Source: an uncultured Oscillospiraceae bacterium (GTDB lineage Bacteria > Bacillota > Clostridia > Oscillospirales > Ruminococcaceae). Taken from it: a stretch of DNA of 64,000 nt. The DNA is taken from the NCBI GenBank assembly GCA_958448395.1, contig CAUDDP010000004.1:5810-69809 (forward strand). The letters run 5' to 3'. The notes beneath the pieces were generated by a model. That model searched no databases, was not told where the DNA came from, and was given only the letters and a program-made list of their open reading frames with translations. Below are positions 41,701-51,103 of the stretch, in pieces. The translations under genes and the position numbers were made by a program. Position 1 is the first letter of the stretch. Every line of letters starts with the position of its first letter.

Positions 41701-42274
41701 CCTTCAGCTCCTTTGAAAGAACATCTAAATCAATTTCACAGAGCAGCTTTTTAATGGCTTCTGCGCCCATTGCTGCCTCAAACTCGTCACCGTACTTTTC
41801 CCGGCAAGCAAGATATTCCTTCTCTGACAGCAGCTGCTTTTTAAACAAATCGGTATTCCCCGGATCCAGCACGATATATTTTGTAAAGTAGAGGACTTCT
41901 TCCAGTCTCTTCTGTGAGATTTCCAGCATCTGTCCAATTCTGGACGGTGTGCCCTTAAAGTACCAGATATGGGAAACCGGTGCTGCCAGTTCAATATGAC
42001 CCATTCGTTCCCGACGTACTTTTGCCCGTGTCACCTCTACACCGCAGCGGTCACAGATTTTCCCCTTAAAGCGAATTTTTTTAAACTTTCCGCAGTGACA
42101 TTCCCAGTCCTTTGTCGGTCCGAAAATCCGTTCGCAGAACAAGCCATCCCGTTCCGGCTTCTGCGTCCGGTAATTGATGGTTTCCGGTCGTGTGACTGCA
42201 CCGTAAGACCATTCCCGAATCCGTTCCGGTGAAGCAAGTCCAATTTTTATGGATTCAAATGTATTAAATTCCAA
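38714..42274 (-). CDS. rpoC: RNA polymerase beta' subunit
   Basis: 1186 residues from a TTG start at 42274. GCAGGAGGG lies eight bases before that TTG and the product then begins xEFNTFESIKIGLASPE, the usual RpoC N-terminus; the upstream ATG (42292) falls in front of the ribosome binding site. The N-terminal zinc site (CHCGKFKKIRFKGKICDRCG), the catalytic NADFDGDQMAVH (about 452-463) and the C-terminal second zinc site (CHAKQGVCAKCYG) are present. It forms the polymerase active site with RpoB. Confidence 0.97.
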   Translation of the reverse strand: MEFNTFESIKIGLASPERIREWSYGAVTRPETINYRTQKPERDGLFCERIFGPTKDWECHCGKFKKIRFKGKICDRCGVEVTRAKVRRERMGHIELAAPVSHIWYFKGTPSRIGQMLEISQKRLEEVLYFTKYIVLDPGNTDLFKKQLLSEKEYLACREKYGDEFEAAMGAEAIKKLLCEIDLDVLSKELKEELVGLNSGQKRLKLLKRLEIVEAFRQSGNRPEWMILDVVPVIPPDIRPMVMLDGGRYATSDLNDLYRRVINRNNRLQRMLELDAPDIIVRNEKRMLQEAVDALIDNGRHGRPVTGPNNRALKSLSDMLKGKQGRFRQNLLGKRVDYSGRSVIVVGPELRMYQCGLPKEMALELFKPFVLKRLVDTKVIANIKSARKMVDRASSEVWDALENVIKGHPVLLNRAPTLHRLGIQAFEPVLVEGRALKLHPLVCSAFNADFDGDQMAVHLPLSAEAQAEARFLMLAANNLLKPSDGRPVAVPTQDMVLGSYYLTMEKDGEKGEGKVFRDVNEALMAYNEGDISIHAKIKVRITRDIGDKRVSQIIDCTVGRLIFNENIPQNLGYVDRTDSKHQFDLEIAFLVGKKQLGQIIDRCIKIHGTTTTSEVLDKIKATGFKYSTKAAITVAVCDAIIPKEKKDIIAEADAEVADINTQYAYGYISAAEKSKRFIEIWNGATEDVTKALQNGLDRYNPIFMMADSGARGSISQIRQLAGMRGLIANTSGATIEMPIRSNYREGLNILEYFISSRGARKGLADTALRTADSGYLTRRLVDVSQDVIIREQDCGTTEGLEIYEIRNGNELIEPLAERLVGRYLTEDLRDPATGELIISKNKMLTDVDAKRITEAGVERISIRSVLTCHAKQGVCAKCYGANLANGNLVCVGESVGVIAAQSIGEPGTQLTMRTFHTGGIASAEDITQGLPRVEELFESRHPKNAAILARLSGTVHIEEVKTARTIIVTNMISGESESYPIHYNLKIRVREGEEIEKGTRLTEGNIFPGDILTVLGVHAVQDYIISEVQKVYRLQGVDINDKHIEVIVRQMLRKVKIEESGSSYLLPGTLIDKRKVENINEALQERMANGETDVELVTTTPVLQGITKASSSSDSFLSAASFQETTKALTDAAIRGKSDMLYGLKENVIIGKLIPAGTGMDVYNDVRLQKNESHSEYLSHHITPLP

Positions 42275-42324
42275 ACCAGTACCCTCCTGCATTGTTTCAC
42301 GAGATTTTCATACATGGTAATACG

Positions 42325-45300
42325 TTAAATTTCGTCATCGTCAAACGGATCATAATCATCTGTATCTGACATATCATCGCTCAGATAATCATCCTCATCA
42401 TCGTCAAACGGTACACGATCCGCTTGCAAATCCGCATCATCCGGCTCTTTTTCATCTTCATATCCCATTCCGGCATCATCTAAATCCTTCTGGGCACCAT
42501 CATAACTGCCAACATCCATTGCATCATCTTCATCTGCAAAGGAAACCGGCTGCGGCGTTGCATCATCCTCATCAAAGTTAGAACGCAAATCAATTTCATT
42601 CTGCTCTGCATCCAGCACCTTAACATCCAGACCCAATGACTGTAATTCCTTAATCAACACCTTAAAGGATTCCGGAATGCCCGGCTTTGGTACATTCTGT
42701 CCCTTTACGATGGCCTCATAGGTATTGACACGTCCAACAGTATCGTCTGACTTGACTGTCAGAATTTCCTGCAAGGTATATGCTGCACCGTAAGCCTCCA
42801 GTGCCCATACTTCCATCTCACCGAAACGCTGACCGCCGAACTGTGCCTTACCGCCAAGTGGCTGCTGCGTAACCAAAGAGTACGGACCAACGGAACGAGC
42901 ATGAATCTTTTCGTCTACCAGATGGTGCAGCTTCAAGTAATGCATATAACCAACGGTAACGCGGTTATCAAACTTTTCACCGGTTCTGCCGTCATACAAG
43001 GTAAACTTACCGTCTTCGCTCATTTCCAGAGCCTTTGGATTGATCACCTTATCCATTGGCTTGAGTTCAAACGGATCATTCCGATGCGGTGCATTCTGGA
43101 TATTGGCTTCCCGGAAGCAAGCACGGATATCATCTTCATGTGCACCGTCAAATACAGGTGTCATAATATGCCAGCCAAGTGCTTTGGCTGCCATACCGAG
43201 ATGTACTTCCAGTACCTGCCCGATATTCATACGAGATGGTACACCCAACGGATTCAGCACGATATCCAGCGGTGTGCCATCCGGCAGGAACGGCATATCC
43301 TCTTCTGGCAAAATACGAGAAACGACACCCTTATTGCCGTGACGACCTGCCATCTTATCGCCGACAGAAATCTTCCGTTTCTGTGCAATATAGCAGCGAA
43401 CCAATTTATTCACACCAGCGGACAGCTCTTCACAGTTTTCTCTGGTGAATACCTTTACATCAATGATAATACCTGCTTCACCATGCGGCACCTTCAGAGA
43501 ATTGTCTCTCACTTCTCTTGCCTTTTCGCCAAAGATCGCACGCAGCAGCCGTTCCTCTGCGGTCAGCTCCGTTTCACCCTTCGGCGTCACCTTGCCGACC
43601 AAAATATCACCAGCATGTACCTCTGCACCAATCCGGATAATACCGTTTTCGTCCAGATCCTTCAAGGCATCGTCGCCGACATTCGGAATATCACGGGTGA
43701 TTTCTTCCGGACCCAGCTTGGTATCTCTACATTCAATTTCATATTCTTCAATGTGAACGGAGGTAAAGACATCCTCCCGTACCAGACGCTCATTCAACAG
43801 AACGGCATCCTCATAGTTATAGCCTTCCCATGTCATAAAGCCAATCAAAGCATTTTTACCAAGGGAAATTTCACCATCCGCAGTAGACGGACCATCCGCC
43901 AGCACCTGTCCCTTTGTAACATGCTCACCAACATCCACAATCGGACGCTGATTGATACAGGTACCCTGGTTAGAACGCTTGAATTTCTCCAGCTTAAAGG
44001 TCAGCTCCTTATGGGTTGCATCGGAGAGCAGTGTAATCAAATCCGCAGAAACAGAAGTAATCACACCATCGCACGGTGCCAGTATACAAACACCGGAGTC
44101 CACTGCCGCCTTATATTCCATACCAGTACCAACAAACGGACGCTCTGTTTTCAGAAGCGGCACTGCCTGCCGCTGCATGTTAGAACCCATCAGAGCACGG
44201 TTTGCATCATCGTTTTCCAAGAACGGAATCATAGAAGTCGCAACCGAAACTACCATCTTCGGAGAAACATCCATAAAGTCAATCCGTTCCTGTTCGACTT
44301 CCAGAATCTGTTCCCGATAACGGGCAGCAACCTTGCTGTTTGCAAAGTGACCATCTTCTGTCAGCGGTTCATTCGCCTGTGCAACAATGTAGTTATCTTC
44401 CATATCGGCAGTCATATAGACAACCTCATCCGTTACCACACCAGTTGCCTTGTCCACACGGCGGTACGGTGCTTCAATAAAGCCATATTCATTGATTCTT
44501 GCAAAGGTTGCCAAATAGGAAATCAAACCAATGTTCGGACCTTCCGGCGTTTCAATCGGACACATTCTGCCATAGTGACTATAGTGTACGTCACGCACCT
44601 CAAATCCGGCTCTGTCACGAGACAGACCGCCCGGACCCAATGCAGACAAACGCCGCTTGTGCGTCAGCTCTGCCAACGGATTATTCTGATCCATGAACTG
44701 AGATAACGGAGAAGAACCAAAGAATTCTTTAATTGCAGCCGTAATCGGACGGATATTTACCAGACTCTGTGGCGTGATCACATCCATATCCTGTGCCTGC
44801 ACGTTCATGCGTTCCCGAATAACCCGCTCCATTCTAGTAAAACCAATTCGGAACTGGTTTTGCAGCAGTTCGCCGACAGAACGGATTCTCCGGTTGCCCA
44901 AATGGTCGATGTCGTCTACTGTGCCGACACCTTCACAGAGGTTCAGGAAATAGCTGATCGTTGCATAGATATCATCCAGAATAATGTGCTTCGGTACAAG
45001 TTCATCCAATCGTTTCTTCACCTGTTCCTCCACCTCTTCCGGTGTGGAGGCACTCTCCAGAATCTCCCGCAGCACGGCAAACGAAACCTTTTCATTGATC
45101 TCGTACTTATGGATATCAAACTGTACATATGGCTGCAAGTCCACCATGCCGTTGCCGATGACCTTCACTTCCCGCTCTACAAAGCGGATGGCATTTTCCC
45201 CATTTTCGGTCACATAGTATTCCTTGCATTCAACCGTCAAAAAGGCTTCCTTAATACCAGCCTCCTGGATCTGTTCTGCCTGCTTATATGTCAACGTTGT

Positions 45301-46227
45301 ACCAGCATCAAAGAGCAGTTCGCCTGTCATTTCGTTGATGACCGGACGAGAAAGCGTATGTCCAGCCAGACGGCTGGCAATGCCAAGTTTTTTATTATAT
45401 TTATACCGACCGAACCGGCACAAATCGTACCGCTTTGCATCAAAGAACAGCATGTTCAGGTGGTTCAGGGAACTTTCCACCGTAGGCGGTTCACCCGGAC
45501 GCAGCTTCTTATAGACATCCAGCAACGCATCTTCTGTGTTCTTGGTGGCATCCTTTTGCAGAATCGTCTGCCGCAGCCGTTCATCATCGCCAAACTTCTC
45601 ATAGATTTCCTCATCCGAACCGATACCGAGGGCACGGATAAAGGTTGTCAATGCAATTTTCCGGTTCTTATCAATCCGCACATAGACAACATCGTTGGAA
45701 TCCATCTCATATTCCAGCCATGCACCACGGTTCGGAATGACGGTGGTCTTAAACAGGTCCTTACCGGTGCGGTCTTTTTCAGAGGCATAGTATACACCCG
45801 GTGAACGAACCAGCTGGGAGACAATGACACGCTCCGCACCATTGATGACAAATGTACCGCTGTCCGTCATCAGCGGAAAGTCACCCATAAAGATTTCACT
45901 TTCCTTGACCTCGCCGGTTTCCTTATTCCAGAGGGTCGCCGTGACACGCAGGGCAGCAGCATAGGTTGCATCCTGCTCCTTGCACTCTGCGATGGTATAC
46001 TTCGGCTTGTCGTCAATCCGGTAATCCACGAAGTTCAGAACCAGATTGCCGTTGTAGTCGGTGATAGAAGAAACGTCACGGAAGACCTCTTTCAGCCCTT
46101 CTTCCCGAAACCAGCGGTACGAATTTTTTTGCACCTCAATCAGATTCGGCATTTCCAGCACTTCGTTGATTTTTCCGAAGTTCATTCTGACATTTTTTCC
46201 ACACTGCTTTGGCGTTACATTCACCAT
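42325..46227 (-). CDS. rpoB: RNA polymerase beta subunit
   Basis: 1300 residues. The rifampicin region (SQFMDQNNPLAELTHKRRLSALGPGG, cited as SQFMDQNNPLAELTHKRR) and the C-terminal signature QPLGGKAQFGGQRFGEMEVW are intact. The last 80 or so residues form an extra, strongly acidic tail rich in Asp and Glu (DDDEDDYLSDDMSD, DPFDDDEI) that is longer than usual. AAGGAGG lies upstream of the ATG. It leads the rpoB-rpoC pair. rplJL is not directly upstream, so the pair has its own promoter. Confidence 0.97.
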   Translation of the reverse strand: MVNVTPKQCGKNVRMNFGKINEVLEMPNLIEVQKNSYRWFREEGLKEVFRDVSSITDYNGNLVLNFVDYRIDDKPKYTIAECKEQDATYAAALRVTATLWNKETGEVKESEIFMGDFPLMTDSGTFVINGAERVIVSQLVRSPGVYYASEKDRTGKDLFKTTVIPNRGAWLEYEMDSNDVVYVRIDKNRKIALTTFIRALGIGSDEEIYEKFGDDERLRQTILQKDATKNTEDALLDVYKKLRPGEPPTVESSLNHLNMLFFDAKRYDLCRFGRYKYNKKLGIASRLAGHTLSRPVINEMTGELLFDAGTTLTYKQAEQIQEAGIKEAFLTVECKEYYVTENGENAIRFVEREVKVIGNGMVDLQPYVQFDIHKYEINEKVSFAVLREILESASTPEEVEEQVKKRLDELVPKHIILDDIYATISYFLNLCEGVGTVDDIDHLGNRRIRSVGELLQNQFRIGFTRMERVIRERMNVQAQDMDVITPQSLVNIRPITAAIKEFFGSSPLSQFMDQNNPLAELTHKRRLSALGPGGLSRDRAGFEVRDVHYSHYGRMCPIETPEGPNIGLISYLATFARINEYGFIEAPYRRVDKATGVVTDEVVYMTADMEDNYIVAQANEPLTEDGHFANSKVAARYREQILEVEQERIDFMDVSPKMVVSVATSMIPFLENDDANRALMGSNMQRQAVPLLKTERPFVGTGMEYKAAVDSGVCILAPCDGVITSVSADLITLLSDATHKELTFKLEKFKRSNQGTCINQRPIVDVGEHVTKGQVLADGPSTADGEISLGKNALIGFMTWEGYNYEDAVLLNERLVREDVFTSVHIEEYEIECRDTKLGPEEITRDIPNVGDDALKDLDENGIIRIGAEVHAGDILVGKVTPKGETELTAEERLLRAIFGEKAREVRDNSLKVPHGEAGIIIDVKVFTRENCEELSAGVNKLVRCYIAQKRKISVGDKMAGRHGNKGVVSRILPEEDMPFLPDGTPLDIVLNPLGVPSRMNIGQVLEVHLGMAAKALGWHIMTPVFDGAHEDDIRACFREANIQNAPHRNDPFELKPMDKVINPKALEMSEDGKFTLYDGRTGEKFDNRVTVGYMHYLKLHHLVDEKIHARSVGPYSLVTQQPLGGKAQFGGQRFGEMEVWALEAYGAAYTLQEILTVKSDDTVGRVNTYEAIVKGQNVPKPGIPESFKVLIKELQSLGLDVKVLDAEQNEIDLRSNFDEDDATPQPVSFADEDDAMDVGSYDGAQKDLDDAGMGYEDEKEPDDADLQADRVPFDDDEDDYLSDDMSDTDDYDPFDDDEI

Positions 46228-46315
46228 AGGCGAAAAAACCTCCTTCGTTATAATCGAAAAAAATTAGCACCTGCAAGCAGAAAAGAAAAAAACATTTACA
46301 TTTTTGCATTTTCTC

Positions 46316-46344
46316 TTGACAGGCGGGAAAGGATGTGGTATACT
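46316..46344 (+). promoter_or_regulatory. Rightward promoter inside the rpoB leader
   Basis: TTGACA, 17-bp spacer, TATACT on the plus strand. Its transcript would start near 46351 and run towards the rpoB promoter and on to comM. No clear gene for it is seen before repeat F. Confidence 0.6.
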
Positions 46345-46392
46345 AATATATTTCACGCATGTCACCGTTGTGACACTACGATACATTTTATT

Positions 46393-46421
46393 ATTATAAA
46401 ATAAAGAAAAAAATTTGTCAA
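46393..46421 (-). promoter_or_regulatory. rpoB-rpoC promoter
   Basis: Minus strand TTGACA, 17-bp spacer, TATAAT; exact consensus. The leader to the rpoB start is about 160 nt. A short TGTCAC / GTGACA hairpin lies near 46360-46375 in this leader. Confidence 0.85.
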
Positions 46422-46554
46422 GTGCCCATTCCTAAAATTTACATATTTTTTAAAATATAATCTACTTTTCGTCATATATGAAAATTTGCTTTCCCGTTTC
46501 ACTGCATTCATTTTTGAACCTTTCTACTGTACCGAAACAAAATATTGTATTTTA

Positions 46555-46690
46555 CGTCACGCAAATCAATTTTTGTATTTTTCCTTACAGATAACGGTCT
46601 CACTTCCGCCAAGCTGAATCAGCTTGACCATAGTCGCCTACGGCATGCAATCCACTCCATCATTTGAAAATGGATTTCCGTGATTTTACG
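46555..46690 (+). repeat. Dispersed modular repeat, copy F (short form)
   Basis: 136 bp with clear type 1 arms: CACGCAAATCAATTTTTG at the left, its near complement AAAATGGATTTCCGTG at the right. CACTTCCGCC is joined directly to AAGCTGAATCAGCTTGACC; middle modules are missing. Its right arm ends about ten bases before the comM -35 box. Confidence 0.85.
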
Positions 46691-46700
46691 TTTTATTGTA

Positions 46701-46729
46701 TTTACTTTTCGGCAGTCACATGGTATACT
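46701..46729 (+). promoter_or_regulatory. comM promoter
   Basis: TTTACT, 17-bp spacer, TATACT, 33 bp before the start codon. Confidence 0.7.
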
Positions 46730-46761
46730 GAAAAAGAAACAAAAAACAGGAGGAACAAACT

Positions 46762-48294
46762 GTGTTTGCAAAAATCAAAAGTCTGGGACTGTTCGGCTTA
46801 AATGCCTTTCCAGTCGATGTGGAAGTCGATATCAGTAAAGGCATCCCGCATTTTGATATTGTTGGGCTGCCAGATGTTGCTGTCAAGGAAAGCCGGGAAC
46901 GAATCCGTGCTGCTCTGTATTCCATTGCAGTTACCTTACCGCCAAAGCATATTGTTGTCAATCTGGCTCCAGCCGACGTGAAAAAAAGCGGCACCATGCA
47001 TGACCTTGCCATTCTTGTCGGCATTCTCAAAAGCATGGGACACCTCTCTGTTTCCATGAACGGAAAATTTTTTATTGGAGAGGTCTCCCTGAGCGGAGAA
47101 GTCCGCAGCGTCAACGGTGTTTTGCCGATGACCATTCTTGCCCGAAATTTAGGCGTAGAGGAACTGTATGTCCCAGCTGACAATGCAGCAGAAGCTGCCA
47201 CAATTCAGGATGTCAAGGTCTTTGGTATCCATAACATCGGCGAACTGCTTGACCATTTGGAGGGGGATATTCCCCTTATCCCTGCACAACCAGCAGACTT
47301 TGCCACAAATGACCACATAGATGATCTGCTGGACTTTTCCGATGTCAAAGGTCAGCAGCATGTCAAACGGGCATTAGAAATTGTCGCCGCCGGCGGACAT
47401 AATGTCCTGATGGTTGGCCCGCCCGGTAGCGGTAAGAGTATGCTTGCCAAACGGCTGCCGTATATTTTGCCGGAAATGACCATGGAAGAATCCATTGAAA
47501 CCACCAATATTTACTCGATTTCCGGTCTGCTCGACCCGAAAAAACCGTTGATTACACAACGTCCGTTCCGAGCACCGCATCACACGATTTCCGGTGTCGG
47601 CTTAGTGGGCGGCGGCAGCATTCCCCACCCCGGAGAAATCTCCCTTGCCCACAACGGACTGCTCTTTTTAGATGAACTGGCAGAATTTGACCGCCATACA
47701 CTGGATATTATGCGGCAGCCGCTGGAAGACCATATGGTCACCATTACCCGTGCAGCCGGCACAATTTCCTATCCATGCCGTTTTATGCTGGTTGGAGCAA
47801 TGAACCCCTGCCCCTGCGGTTATTTCGGACATCCAAAACGACGTTGTGCCTGTTCCCCACAGGCGGTACAGCGTTACCGCTCCCGTATTTCCGGACCACT
47901 TCTGGAACGCTTTGACCTACAAGTAGAAGTGGATCCTGTTTCCTACGAAGATTTAGCAGCCACAGAAAAAGCAGAATCCTCCGCTGACATCCGCAAACGG
48001 GTACAGGCAGCCAGAGAGATCCAGAAGGCACGATTTGCCGGTACTTCGATTTTCTGCAATGCACAGATTCCAGCCGGAAAGTTGCAGCAGTACTGTCCCA
48101 TGGAAACTGCGGCAGAAAAATTGATACAGGATGCCTTTGACCGTCTGGGACTCAGTGCCCGTTCCTATGACAGACTACTGAAAGTCAGCCGGACGATCGC
48201 CGACCTTGCCGGCAGCGAATGCATTTTGCGGCGGCATATGGCAGCAGCAATTCAGTATTGCAGTTTAAGCTGGAAATACCTGCCGCCAATTTGA
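46762..48294 (+). CDS. comM: YifB/ComM family Mg-chelatase-like AAA+ ATPase
   Basis: 510 residues from a GTG start (CAGGAGG upstream). An N-terminal LonC-like domain (about 1-170: HFDIVGLPDVAVKESRERI, DLAILVGIL) is followed by a Mg_chelatase AAA+ domain: Walker A GPPGSGKSMLAKRLP (about 223-237), Walker B LLFLDELAEF (about 300), CPCGYFG zinc-like motif and a C-terminal chelatase domain (SARSYDRLLKVSRTIADLAG). In naturally competent bacteria the homologue helps RecA-mediated strand exchange. The role here is inferred from that. Confidence 0.93.
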   Translation: MFAKIKSLGLFGLNAFPVDVEVDISKGIPHFDIVGLPDVAVKESRERIRAALYSIAVTLPPKHIVVNLAPADVKKSGTMHDLAILVGILKSMGHLSVSMNGKFFIGEVSLSGEVRSVNGVLPMTILARNLGVEELYVPADNAAEAATIQDVKVFGIHNIGELLDHLEGDIPLIPAQPADFATNDHIDDLLDFSDVKGQQHVKRALEIVAAGGHNVLMVGPPGSGKSMLAKRLPYILPEMTMEESIETTNIYSISGLLDPKKPLITQRPFRAPHHTISGVGLVGGGSIPHPGEISLAHNGLLFLDELAEFDRHTLDIMRQPLEDHMVTITRAAGTISYPCRFMLVGAMNPCPCGYFGHPKRRCACSPQAVQRYRSRISGPLLERFDLQVEVDPVSYEDLAATEKAESSADIRKRVQAAREIQKARFAGTSIFCNAQIPAGKLQQYCPMETAAEKLIQDAFDRLGLSARSYDRLLKVSRTIADLAGSECILRRHMAAAIQYCSLSWKYLPPI

Positions 48295-48348
48295 CAAACC
48301 ATCTGCTGAAAAAAGAAAGATTCCCTGCAACATTAGAAAGGAGTTCCC

Positions 48349-49527
48349 ATGAAAGCTGTCTTACAGGCAGTTGCCCGTTACTGGAAAAAGCTAGACAAAT
48401 CGCTGCTGTTCGCCGCCTTGCTCTGCTCTATTTTCAGTGTGCTGCTGCTTTATTCCATTTATGCCAATCATGCCTTGGCAGAAATTGATGATGATGACTA
48501 TATTGTTCAGTTGATTGCTGTTGGCATCGGTACCCTCTCCGTTTTGATTTTGGCAGCAATTGACTACCATAAAATCGCTCGGTTCTGGTTTATCTATGCA
48601 CCCATTGCATTGATATTGGTGCTGTTAACATTTACTTCCCTTGGTTATCAGCGTTCCGGAGCAGATGACCAGGCATGGCTGCAAATCGGCAGCATTACCC
48701 TACAGCCAGCAGAAATCCTCAAACTTGCCTTTATTTTGACCTTTTCCCTGCACCTCGCAAAAGACGAAGAGAACATGAACCGCCCATTCCATATGCTGCT
48801 TCTGATCCTGCATGGATGTCTTCCAATGGGATTGGTTGTCTTACAGGGTGACTATGGCACTGCCATTGTATTTGCATTTATTTTTGCAGCGATGATTATA
48901 ATTGCACGCATTTCGTGGAAATATATTCTTGCCGGTATGATTGCAGTTCCAACGATTCTGATTCTGGCATGGAACTTTGTCCTCGGCAGCACGCACAAAA
49001 ACAGAATCTTAGTACTCCTGCATCCCGGCACAGATCCAGAGGGGTTAGAGTATCAACAAGACTTGAGTCTAACAGCACTTGCCTCCGGCAAGCTATTTGG
49101 CATTGGCTTATTCGATGCAGAAGACTATGTTTCGGTACCAGAAATGCATAACGACTTCATCTTTGCCTACATCGGTGAAACGCTTGGCTTTGTCGGTGCA
49201 ATGGCAATTGTACTGGTTATGGTCTTCCTCTGCCTGCGAACACTGACAAATGGTCTGCGTGCCAACGATCGACAAGGCCTATTTCTCTGCATTGGCGTAT
49301 CCTCTATGATTTTCACGCATTGCTTTATGAATATTGGCATGGTACTGAAAGTAATGCCGGTAATCGGTATTCCGCTGCCATTTCTAAGTGCCGGTGGCAC
49401 ATCTACCCTGAGTATGTATATCGCCCTTGGATTGGTGATCAGTGTACGCACACACAATGAGCGAAAATATAATGTATTCTATGACTATAAAAGCCCTTCC
49501 ATTTCAGAACGACGATGGAAGGCATAA
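48349..49527 (+). CDS. rodA: FtsW/RodA/SpoVE family peptidoglycan polymerase
   Basis: 392 residues with ten or so membrane helices. The SEDS signatures are IGSITLQPAEILKLAFIL (about 118-135), QGDYGTA (about 165), HNDFIFAYIGETLGF (about 266-280) and GMVLKVMPVIGIPLPFLSAGG (cited as VIGIPLPFLSAGGTS). SEDS proteins polymerise lipid II into glycan strands with a class B PBP partner. The loop MHNDFIFAYIGE and overall order favour RodA; FtsW or SpoVE cannot be excluded. GAAAGGAG precedes the ATG. Confidence 0.9.
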   Translation: MKAVLQAVARYWKKLDKSLLFAALLCSIFSVLLLYSIYANHALAEIDDDDYIVQLIAVGIGTLSVLILAAIDYHKIARFWFIYAPIALILVLLTFTSLGYQRSGADDQAWLQIGSITLQPAEILKLAFILTFSLHLAKDEENMNRPFHMLLLILHGCLPMGLVVLQGDYGTAIVFAFIFAAMIIIARISWKYILAGMIAVPTILILAWNFVLGSTHKNRILVLLHPGTDPEGLEYQQDLSLTALASGKLFGIGLFDAEDYVSVPEMHNDFIFAYIGETLGFVGAMAIVLVMVFLCLRTLTNGLRANDRQGLFLCIGVSSMIFTHCFMNIGMVLKVMPVIGIPLPFLSAGGTSTLSMYIALGLVISVRTHNERKYNVFYDYKSPSISERRWKA

Positions 49528-49629
49528 CTGCAATGGATAGAGGATGCTCTATGCACACAGCCGCTTTGTACAAAAATACATGATCATACACAGTGTTGCT
49601 CAAATGGTTGTAAAATGGTGGAAAACGCA

Positions 49630-49658
49630 TTGACAAAAAAATCACATTATGATAAAAT
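49630..49658 (+). promoter_or_regulatory. murT-gatD-like promoter
   Basis: TTGACA, 17-bp spacer, TAAAAT, 84 bp before the murT start. Confidence 0.75.
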
Positions 49659-49741
49659 AGCAGTGAGATGGTATCATTTTTATGCCATTTCACCGATAAA
49701 AACACAGAAAGATAAAAAAAGAAAGTGGGAATTGGAATATC

Positions 49742-51103
49742 ATGAAAAAATGCATTTCTTACTATGTGGCTGCTCTTGTCGGAAAAGCCATGATTCACGG
49801 AATGCATCTGATGAAGCGAAATGCAACAAATCTGCCGGGCGAAGTCTCGCTAAAGCTCTGTCCGCACCTGCTCTCGCAATTTCAGATGCCCAAAAATGTA
49901 ATTGTTGTCACCGGTACAAATGGAAAGACCACCGTTACCAACCTCATTGGCAATGCCTTGAAAAAAAGAGGCGACGCACTCATTACGAACCCATTCGGCG
50001 GAAATGTCGATACAGGAATTGCCTCGCTGCTGCTTGCAAATTCCAATTTGGATGGTACACTGCATGCAGACACGCTGTTACTGGAAATGGACGAACGCAG
50101 TGCAGAACGCATTTTGCCATATATACAGCCGGATTACCTCATTTGTACCAACTTGCAGCGAGATTCCATGAAGCGAAATGCACATGTGGAATTTATTTTT
50201 GATTTTCTCAATCGGAATATTCCCAAGAAAACGACGCTGATTTCCAATGCAGACGACCTCATCAGCAGCACACTCGCACCAAATAATCCGCATATTTATT
50301 TCGGGGTGACCCTACTTCCAGGTGAAATACCAACCAATGACAGTTTGGTCTGTGACATTATAAATTGCCCGAAATGCGGCACACGGCTGCAATTTCAGTT
50401 CCGGCACTATAACCATATCGGTCACGCAGTCTGCCCAAAGTGTGGATTCTGCAATGCAAAAGCAGACTATCAGGTAACAGCGGTAGAAGACAACAAGGCA
50501 ATCGTTCTGCATGATGAAAAAGAAGAGCATTATCCCATTCCGAATGGCAGAATTACAGATATTTACAACACAGCCGCAGTGATTGCCTTTTTGCGTACCT
50601 ACGGTCTTTCTGAACAAAAAACAGCTGCCTGTATGCAAAATACTAAAATTGTAAAGTCCCGCTATGATACGCTCACCTCGCACAACAAGCCGGTTTATAT
50701 CACATTGGCAAAGGGACAAAATCCCATTGCCTGCTCCGCTGCGTGCGATTTTGTACGAAAAGAATCCGGCAAAAAGGCGGTGATCCTGATTCTGGAAGAC
50801 TTCTATGACCGCCGCCGTACCTCAGAAAATATCGCTTGGATTTATGAGACAGACTTTGAATTTCTCAAACAAGAAGATATTGTGCAAATTATCGTTGGTG
50901 GAAAACGTGCAGCAGACTATCTGGTTCGCCTGCTGATTGCTGGAATAGACCGCAGTCGGATTGTCTGCTGTGCCAGCGAAACGGAAACAGTACAGCATTT
51001 ACAATGGGACAAGTTTGATAAACTGATGATACTATATGACCTGTATAATACAGAATCGCTTACACAAATCAAACAGCAGCTACAAAAGGAGGCAGAAGCA
51101 TGA
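49742..51103 (+). CDS. murT: MurT family lipid II isoglutaminyl synthase, ligase subunit
   Basis: 453 residues. The ATP site is VTGTNGKTTVTNLIGNAL (about 56-73). The MurT-specific zinc ribbon CPKCGTRLQF...CPKCGF is inserted at about 206-235. NTAAVIAFLRTYGL and a DUF1727-like C-terminal domain follow. In S. aureus MurT amidates the D-Glu of lipid II with ammonia delivered by GatD. It overlaps the gatD homologue by 4 bp (ATGA), as in canonical operons. The partner lacks its catalytic residues, so ammonia supply is an open question. Confidence 0.9.
   Translation: MKKCISYYVAALVGKAMIHGMHLMKRNATNLPGEVSLKLCPHLLSQFQMPKNVIVVTGTNGKTTVTNLIGNALKKRGDALITNPFGGNVDTGIASLLLANSNLDGTLHADTLLLEMDERSAERILPYIQPDYLICTNLQRDSMKRNAHVEFIFDFLNRNIPKKTTLISNADDLISSTLAPNNPHIYFGVTLLPGEIPTNDSLVCDIINCPKCGTRLQFQFRHYNHIGHAVCPKCGFCNAKADYQVTAVEDNKAIVLHDEKEEHYPIPNGRITDIYNTAAVIAFLRTYGLSEQKTAACMQNTKIVKSRYDTLTSHNKPVYITLAKGQNPIACSAACDFVRKESGKKAVILILEDFYDRRRTSENIAWIYETDFEFLKQEDIVQIIVGGKRAADYLVRLLIAGIDRSRIVCCASETETVQHLQWDKFDKLMILYDLYNTESLTQIKQQLQKEAEA

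Noticed and set aside
42901..44706. 601-codon plus-strand frame opposite rpoB
   Set aside because: Pure antisense shadow of rpoB; rich in His, Arg and Cys with no ribosome binding site or domain.
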